Origin: Sordariomycetes sp. S80-01Y
Taxonomy: Eukaryota; Ascomycota; Sordariomycetes
NCBI GenBank assembly: GCA_037042185.1
Contig: JAXQJY010000027.1
Coordinates: 1,922,001 to 1,986,000 of the forward strand
Length of the DNA stretch: 64,000 nucleotides
Reading direction: 5' to 3'
The notes beneath the pieces are model-generated. The model did not search any database. It was given only the letters and a program-made list of their open reading frames with translations, and was not told the DNA's origin. The position numbers were made by a program, and so were the translations under genes. This document shows, piece by piece, positions 56,587 to 64,000 of this stretch (position 1 is its first letter; the number at the start of each line of letters is the position of its first letter).

Positions 56587-59500
56587 GATACTGAAACGAG
56601 GAGCGCCGCGCCCTTCAACGTAAATACCGACACATGTCCGGACTAAAGAGCTCTCAACCTTCGATCTGTAGGTGACACGGAAGTCGCACGGACGTCGTCT
56701 GTGCAGAGTGATTCGTCCGATTTCCTCACATGGTTTGTCGGGGCCATGTTTGGCTGTTCCCATGAGGCGACCGCAGAACGCCGTCAGTGGAGTAGCGAAT
56801 GAGCCGTCGGCATGGGAACTGGTGTCGGAGACGGCGCATCTCATAGAGTCCTACAAATTTCAACCAAGACAAAAGACAAGAAAGGTTCACCACTGTAGCC
56901 CTCGCCGATCCAAACGCCCTTGAGTGTTGTAAACCGACTTGGACGCTCGGCGCCGGCCGGACGCGCAGAGATGCAGAGTGTCATGAGCGCGTCAGCGTCA
57001 TGTTATGCTAGCATAAGTTTTTGATATTGGCTGTTTTGGCCCTTGGCCGCTGGCCGTGACGATCTTGCTCGGCATCACCCAAGACAGGAGGAGGTCGTCT
57101 GAGGCCCCCACGAAGGGACGGCGAGAAGTCGGTGTGGGGTGCATATCCCACACGAACATGGGTACCAGGCTGCTTGAGGAGACGGAACTCTGCAGTCAGG
57201 GTGCCGGTCATGTAGAGTCATACTGGGGTTGGGCGGGCGTCGATGTGTGGTCGACACTTTCAAGATGCTCGCAAAATTGGCCGAGCTCGTGTCACACCAC
57301 ACGACGCAGCGGGCGCTGGTGGTGTCATGCTGAAGCTGGGGTGCTCTTGGCTTGCTGCGTCCCCAGAGTCGAGAACTCTTCGGGTTGGGGGAAATGTCGC
57401 AGAGTGCTGGCAGCTTGGGGTGGCAGCTCAGTCTTCTATGCAGTTGCCCATGTTCATATGACCTCAGAGATCAGCTTGATGTGAGCGAGGTGCTCACTGG
57501 CAAGTCCTGGTAGTGTTGCTAGGAGTGTCCTCGAAGCACGTGACGATATCGGGGAGCAGCGCCGGTTATACGCCGGCTGGGGGCGGCGATCGTCTTCTCC
57601 ACACCATCTCCATCATTCCTTCATCTTGCATCAGCACATGCTCTAACCGTCGCCTGTCAAACTCGCCCAGCACCAAAAAAGATGGTGAAGTCCTGGCTGG
57701 ACCGTTAAAGGCCCGATGACGGAAGGCTCACGATAATGATCCGCGAGCGAGCGATGTTCCGCCGCTTAGATTTAGCCGCACGGCGGATGCAAAATGACTC
57801 GGCTCCCAAGAACGCCATTACGTTACGAATTGCCGGCCCCATGCACCGATGCTTTTCCATTACCAAATGGCCAGCCACTGGGACCCTGCCACTGGCTTTC
57901 AAGCGAAGCCTCAGAACGCCGGCCAGGTACCTCCTTGCACAACCACACTGCCGCGGCCGTTCAAGTACCACAGCGCGGCTCAGTCACTTATCTGGTGCGG
58001 TCCTTGTTAGCTTATATCTATTATGTATTTCTATCTCCTTACCGGCGGGAGATAGATAAGGCTGCACACGTCCTTGGCTTTTTCGACGATGTGGTCCCCT
58101 GGAAGCAAGCCTCCCTTTGGCTGATGACGCGCAAAGGACCCTGATCGGTGCAGTGCGATGACGCCGAAACGGCAGACGGACCGTCTTTTCGCTTTGGGCA
58201 ACGGTTGAGGCGCTTGTCGCAAAATCCCTCTCATCAATCTCCTTCACCGCTTCGCTTCCTGGGGCCGGCGGTCGTGGTGAGGCCCAGCACGCCGAGCATG
58301 GCCTCTGCGACACTGATGAAGTAGGCCGCGAGGCGCAAACTCAAAGTCTTGGGCCAAGCGAGCAGCTCCCTGAGTCGCGGGCCTTTGGGGAAACACGTTT
58401 CCAGATGCGCTGCCGGATGGGGAAAGTAGGGGAAGGGTCCAGTGGACCACCGAGGGGCTTATAGTGGGCTACATGACGGAGTCCTGGATCCTGGAGGCTG
58501 GATGCTGGAGTCAGCCAACCAACCACTGGCATTGGAGATGCAGCATTGCCAATCCGAGCCGATGGAGGCGCGAGCCTAAAATCGACCCGGCAAGTCAGCA
58601 CCAGCACCAGCGCCAGTGCTGGTGCTGGCAGGGCAGCGTTGCGCTTGTTGCGAGTGCAGACACGGTAGTCGAGCACATGCTTTCTGCGCACTCACTCCGA
58701 CCCTTCCATAAGCTCGCTGCTACGGAGTTACTGAGGGTCCCATCCGGAGTCACTGGTATTCTCCTGTTTCTCCCCCTTCTGGCCTCCCGTTCGCGGACCT
58801 GGTTCCCATCTACAGTACCTGACGCCGTCACAAAACCACCTTGGCACCCGTCGTCTCAACTTTGATTCTTCATCCCTCTCCCTCTCCCTCTCTCCCGCCC
58901 TTCTCTTCTGCTGGCGCGCATCATCCTCCTGTCTGCAGTAAGCCCGGTCGTTTGACGCCAGACCCAGCTTCGGAACCCGACAGATGGGGGCGCCCGGCTG
59001 TTCTTCTTATTAATATTCCCAATCATCTCGCAGGGGCACTTCCCTATCAGCTCGAGGCTACATTATCGTACCTATCAATCATCGCAACCGCCCGACTTAT
59101 CAATCCCACCGGGCACCAATGACGCCGATAACGCACTCTTATCTCGTCCTCGCCGCCGTTGTTACCTGAGGATTCACATACCCTCCTGTTTCGTCCGTAC
59201 GATCCATCCACCCACTGCATCCTCGTCCCAGCTCCCTCGACCACTCCGGCGGCGTTGCTTTATCTATCTTTGCCCTTGGACTTCTCGTCCCACGGCGTAG
59301 GTCCTGAATTTCCGATCTGCGCCCGCTAGCAACCCCATTTCCTGCAATCTGGCATACTCTGGGCCACTTTTATCCATCAGAGCTATCCAACGGCCCCCCG
59401 CCATTGGCTCCATCTCCTGCTTTCTTATCAACCACCGGCTTGGTACGCCACGCTCAGAGGCCACCACAGGTGACTTCAGGCCACGCTGCTGCAGCGGCCA

Positions 59501-59860
59501 CCTGCACAGCAGCCTGCTATTGCAGACGGGGACCGTTCTCCAGTGGGCAAGGTCCATTCCGGGCTCAACAGCGTTGCTTCCGTATCGTTGGAGCTTGCAT
59601 TGTGGCACTACAGAAGCAGTACAAGCAGCAGCTCAGCATATCTGCTCTTGCGTCACTGTCGCGTGGGGCGTGGTCGATAACCAGGGTCGTCGTCGCTGAC
59701 AACGGCCAACGACCATCGGGAAATCCGGAGAGTCCAATCACGGCCTGGTGAGCAGCCTGGTCCTGACCATCCTAGCTGCGGCAAAGACTGGGGATAGGAA
59801 CCTTGTCCGGGCGCGCTCTACAGTACTTAGGCAGTATCGACCCTTTGCGTCCCGGCCATC
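56587..59860. promoter_or_regulatory. 3.3-kb region upstream of the regulator gene
   Basis: No gene is supported. The last kilobase looks like promoter and long leader of the transcription-factor gene: CCCTCT-type pyrimidine repeats at about 58873-58905, C-rich stretches and several short upstream frames. Long leaders with upstream ORFs are common for fungal regulators. A perfect 10-bp inverted repeat lies at 58601-58628. Confidence 0.4.
58601..58628. repeat. 10-bp inverted repeat (possible hairpin)
   Basis: CCAGCACCAG at 58601-58610 pairs perfectly with CTGGTGCTGG at 58619-58628 around an 8-nt loop. It sits in the presumed promoter or leader of the downstream regulator. Whether it is transcribed is unknown. 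Confidence 0.6.
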
Positions 59861-62202
59861 ATGACCCATAACAACAACTCGGTCCAGAGGACCGCCCCCA
59901 TACCTATTGCTCCGAAACCACTGGCACCTCGGCCGGATTCAGCCGCACCTCGCCAGCCAGAGAGCTTCCGTCGGTTTGAGATTGGACCGTCCAGCCTGCA
60001 TGCGAGAGACTCTGTTTCAGCATCGGCTCCTACACCCAGTAACGGGCAGTCGTTACCTCCCTGCCGGGCCTGCCGCTACGCCGGCACCAGGTGTATCCCC
60101 AGCGAAGACGACGAGGGCTGCATCTCTTGCCAAGTCAACGCGGCTGACTGCTCCCTATCATCGAGTCCCCAGTCCCGGAAGAGGAAGCTCAACGGTGACA
60201 CTCCCGAGATAAGCGACAAGAAGAGGTCCGTAACTTTGTTATTCCCTTACCCAACGGCTACTCCCTAGCCAATGCACACACTATCCTCCCTACCCCATTT
60301 GCATAGTTCACTCCACGCGAAAGGTTCCCGCCCATCCCTGCCCGCATATGTCTGGCATCTTGGGCTCCGTGGCTAACATGTGATTGGTCTTGCAGCTCCC
60401 CCGGCGTCTCTTCTAGGAGAAGAAACCACAATTCAAGCCTCTCGAGCACTGCAGCCAGTTCCTCTTTCCTCGAGGACATGGCCAACGTTGGCGGTCCTAC
60501 CATGCTCAAGAGGACGCTGGGCCTTCAGGACGATCGATTCAGCCAGTACATCGGCCCCACTACTGACTTTGAACCGTCTCTCATTAACCTTTCTTCCTTT
60601 GATCCTCAGGACGAGAGTCTGCTATCACGTGGCACGCTGCGCAAAGTCAGCGACGACGAGACCTTCTTGATGCTCCCAGACAACAACACACCTGGCTACG
60701 AGCACCTCTCACAGGACTCAGATGACATTGAGTCCCTCGTCGCTCCCCACGGGCGGAGACTAATCGACCTGTACTTCAAGATTGTGCATCCGGGATTTCC
60801 CATCATACAGAAGCATGTCTTTCTGGAGAAGTATGAGCGCTCGTATCGAGAGTTCTCGCCACCCATCCTCGCGGCGGTGTACATTCTCGCCATCAACTGG
60901 TGGGAACACGATGAGGAGCTAGCGCGATTGCCTCGCCCCGATGTCAGGGAGCTTGAACGTCTGATCCGCACTACCTTGGCCGATGCCATGTACAGACCGA
61001 AGTTGTCCACCGTACAAGCGGGACTTCTACTGTCGCAGCGACCCGAGGGCGACCAATGGGCCCCGACGGCGCAGTTGGTAGCCATCTCACAAGAGCTTGG
61101 CCTCCACCTCGATTGCTCGACGTGGAAGATTCCCCCGTGGGAGAAGGGCTTACGAAAACGTCTCGCTTGGGCATTATACATGCAGGACAAGTGGGGCTCG
61201 TTGGTTCACGGGAGGCCGTCGCACATCTTCGCGTCGAACTGGGCCGTCCAAAATTTGACGTCGAACGACTTTCCCGATGTTGAATGGGATGAGGATGATG
61301 TCGAGCAGAAGCAAGACATCGAGCGCGGTCGACTGGTCTTCACCCGGGCCGTACAGCTTTCAGAAATCCTATCCGAGATCCTAGAGACCTTTTACACCCT
61401 CAACGCGATGCAGAGCGTGAGCGAAGCCGGGCCTCAAGGCACTCAGATGGTGCTTTCGCTGGCGAAGCCAATCCAACTAAAGCTGAAGGACTGGTACAGC
61501 AACCTGCCGAACAACATCAGGATCGACTCGACCTCATCATCTTACTCGACAGTATCTGTCCCATTACATCGCTTCACCAGCATAGGCTACCTCCACCTGG
61601 CCTATTTTGCAACCGAGATCACCCTGCACAGACGCATCATCCGGTCTCTGGCGGCGACTGCGTCCTCAACGGACCCTTACGTGCAAAACATCTGCAGGAG
61701 TGCCGCAAAGGCTCGTTTGATCTCCGCCATGGATTTCGTCAACCGACTTGGGCCAAATCACTTGAGGTCTTTCTGGTACTTCGCATCCAAGACCAACTTT
61801 GCTTTGATCGGCACATTTGGGTCTCTGCTGTGGGCGACATCGCCAGGACGGGAGGAGGCGGAGTGGTACCGGCGACGCCTTGCCGAGTATCGCTGGACAC
61901 TGTCTGTCAGTGCCAAACCAGGCGAGGGGCGAGGCTTGACAGTGTTTGCGATGACGATGCTGGACATCTCAACCGGCCTGCTGAAGCAGCTCCCCGAGAA
62001 GCCATCAATGAGCAGAAGCGGTAGCACGGCCGAGTTTGGCGGCCCTTCTGGACCAGGCTCATTTTCCGGGCCAGGTAGTATCATTGACACCTACAGCAGC
62101 CGTATCCACAGCGCAGATGTGAGCGGAGTGCAGAGCCCGAGGAGCACCAGGTACAGCAGCGACGATGAAGAGATGGATGACTATCCTCAGAGGATGCATT
62201 GA
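59861..62202 (+). CDS. TamA/Dal81-like fungal transcription factor
   Basis: Two exons, 59861-60225 and 60396-62202, with a 170-bp intron (GTCCGT donor, GGCTAACA branch site, TGCAG). The product is 723 aa. A cysteine cluster is at C68-x2-C71-x6-C78-x8-C87-x2-C90-x6-C97. It keeps the Zn2Cys6 spacing but lacks the usual basic KxKC-type residues between Cys 2 and 3 (RYAGTR). A basic SRKRKL signal follows. The large fungal-specific regulator domain spans about residues 220-600, with LYFKIVHPGFPIIQKHVFL, AAVYILAINWW, LRKRLAWALYMQDKWGSL and GRPSHIF. The C-terminus is Ser/Gly-rich and acidic. By overall pattern it resembles TamA/Dal81, a co-activator of nitrogen-catabolic genes that works through GATA factors. 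The exact orthology is from memory and not certain. Confidence 0.7.
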
Positions 62203-62717
62203 TGATGAATATGAGGGGCGAATGCACACTGCAGGGTCTTTCCTCTTGGAGTCGGATTTGGATTCCGGGTTTACATGTGTTCAGAAACACGCTATATCGC
62301 GTGGTGAGAGATTATGGATGACGACGCAGCGGATGCATTGATTTTAGGGTTAAAGTGTAGTGATTGATCTGGCTTGGATAGACTCGGTACTCACGTCCTT
62401 GACGACTTTGACGATTTTGGACGGTGGACAATACAATCACTGGCGCCGGTGCCAACTGCTCTTGGATATCCTGGCCTTGGCTCTGACGTGCAATCAAGAC
62501 GTGGCTGGTGACACACGCGAGTGGCTTGGCAGGACTCCACCAGCCACACTTTACTTCCCCCCTGCGAAACATGTCACATCTGTCCTCGTCGGTTTCAGAC
62601 CTCCGTCTTTCCCAATCCAGGGGATCCATTCTTCAATGCTGGCCATTGAAGACTTTCTCACTTTTCTCACCTGACCTCTCCCTTCCCACACTCCCTCTTT
62701 TCGGTAATCGCGTCGAG
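62203..62717. other. Intergenic region, no gene seen
   Basis: 515 bp between the regulator stop and the spermidine-synthase-like start (same strand). It should contain the regulator 3' UTR and the next promoter. The 60 bp before 62718 are C/T-rich, as expected for a leader. Confidence 0.5.
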
Positions 62718-64000
62718 ATGCCACCCAAAAAGCCGACCAAGGGCGCCAAAGCGTCAGCAACCACCGGCGGCTCGCAGGACGGCCAGGATCTCACCAGCCA
62801 GTACACCGCCGAACTCAAATCTCTCGCCTCCCAAGCCCAGACCGACGCTTCGGCGGCCGAGGGTCCGAGATATGGGAAAGTCATTTTTGTTTTCACTCTA
62901 CTCGGCGTTGCGAGCAATGTCTCGCTCATGACGCTCTCGCCCGTATACGGCGGGATTCCCAGTGCGGTGCACCACGCAAAGGTCCTCATGGGCGGCACCT
63001 TTCTAGGTTGGGCAGGGAACTTGTTTCTGAGAAATATCCTCCCTGGGGGAATGAACACGGATCAGCTTTTGCCTGTTGTGATGGCGTACATGCCCCTGGC
63101 TCAGTACTTCTTGTTCCCTCAGAGTGAGAAGTTGGGGGCGCTGTGGGGACCCATCGTTACGGAGGCTGTGACTTTGGGTCCTTTGGCAATGTTGAGTGCT
63201 GCAGTTGCCGCAAACGAGCTTGAGGGTGTCAAATTTGAGAAGCTCCCCGCCTTCATCTCAGATGCAGCACCCGGTCTGGGATCGTGGGGTGTGTTCAAAC
63301 TGATGGAGATGGAAATGGGCCGGATGTTGTTTAAACGCGTTGGAACGATGTTTGTCTTCACCCGCATGGGCGTCGAAGTCATACTGGCAGCACTTTACGC
63401 CGCGCTTGCGCCTTCGAAATGGCTCGCATTGGCTATTCCAGCGTTGTTACATACCAGTGTGCTCAACACACATGTCATGACCCCTTATGCCGACACGGCG
63501 CTCAACAACACCCTCCTTGCCGAGAAGTGGAGTCTGCTCGAACGAAAGGAGTCTGTGACGGGGTATATGTCTGTTATTGAAAGCCTGGAACGGGGCTTCC
63601 GCGTGATGAGGTGCGACCACAGCTTGCTTGGTGGTCAATGGGTGGTGATTCAAGGAAAGAAAGTTCAGGAACCAATCTATGGCGTCTTTGCTATGTTGGA
63701 GGCAGTGAGATTGATCGAAACGGCGGATAAGATCGAGGATGCCTCTGCTGAGGCATTGATCATGTGAGCACCCTAAAGCTTTGAAGAGGAACAGAGACTA
63801 ACATGAACAGTGGCTTGGGTATTGGCACGACGCCCTCTGCTTTCGTCGAGCATGGAATCGATACGACTGTTGTTGAGATCGATCCAGTTGTTCACGAATT
63901 CGCGGCAAAGTATTTCGACCTCAAGGAGAATAACCCACCTGTCATTGCGGATGCCGTCAAGTACACAGCGGGGCTGGTCGAAGAGAAGAAAACGTACGAC
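62718..64000 (+). CDS. Membrane-anchored spermine/spermidine-synthase-like protein (3' end missing)
   Basis: Exon 1 is 62718-63763; a 47-bp intron (GTGAGC, GACTAACA, CAG) leads to exon 2 from 63811, which runs off the window, giving 412 codons visible. The start MPPKKPTKGAKASATTGG is a basic, disordered tail. About eight hydrophobic segments follow (for example VIFVFTLLGVASNVSLMTL, LLPVVMAYMPLAQYFLF, MGVEVILAALYAAL). A linker with VMRCDHSLLGGQWV and YGVFAMLEAVRL then resembles the start of a spermidine-synthase fold. Exon 2 gives GLGIGTTPSAFVEHGIDTTV and VEIDPVVHEFA, the Rossmann motif I and acidic nucleoside-binding position. It is a fusion of membrane domain and polyamine-synthase-like domain known in filamentous fungi. 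Its reaction is not established. Confidence 0.85.

Overview
The window is nuclear DNA from a filamentous ascomycete, most probably a Sordariomycete (Pezizomycotina). The evidence is short GT-AG introns (about 45-170 bp) with CTAAC/CTGAC-like branch sites, moderately GC-rich coding sequence, genes about 1-4 kb long on both strands, and fungus-specific proteins (DASH subunit Duo1, Aim21, Pby1, an ArAE_2-type transporter, a TamA/Dal81-like regulator). I cannot name the species. No rRNA, tRNA, CRISPR array, insertion sequence or intact transposon was recognised.

Left part (0-33 kb) is dense with conserved housekeeping genes. In order they are: AIM21-like actin-patch protein (+); an unknown membrane protein (-) divergent from the replication helicase/nuclease DNA2 (+); a large two-block membrane transporter (-); a small complex I subunit of ESSS/NDUFB11 type (+); a mitochondrial branched-chain aminotransferase (-) divergent from a SCYL2-type pseudokinase (+); a Sir2-class deacetylase (-); the Ca2+-ATPase PMC1 (-); and PBY1 (-), a SurE plus tubulin-tyrosine-ligase-like fusion.

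Middle part (33-41 kb) groups cell-cycle and replication genes: an unrecognised CDK-site-rich nuclear-type protein (-), DUO1 (+), the RNase H2 B subunit (-) and MCM10 (+). The last two share a 478-bp divergent promoter with a perfect ACGCGT box. DNA2 and DUO1 also have ACGCG motifs just upstream, so S-phase co-regulation is plausible.

Right part (41-64 kb) is gene-poor and accessory in character. Isolated genes are separated by 2-4.5 kb gaps: an MFS sugar transporter (-), a DHDPS/HOGA-family aldolase (+), a tyrosinase with eight exons (+), a GNAT acetyltransferase (+), a TamA/Dal81-like regulator with a non-canonical zinc cluster (+), and a membrane-anchored spermidine-synthase-like protein (+) cut by the window end. 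The transporter and aldolase face away from each other across 4.5 kb, and the tyrosinase and GNAT are in tandem; any functional link is inference.

Exon junctions were read by eye from splice signals, frame continuity and family similarity. All CDS entries give outer coordinates, with introns listed in the evidence. The most interesting structural points are the PBY1 linker intron, whose donor overlaps a stop codon; two in-frame stop-free introns (MCM10, tyrosinase); the degenerate zinc cluster; and coding-like relics in the gene-poor part. I did not find a convincing wholly new system.
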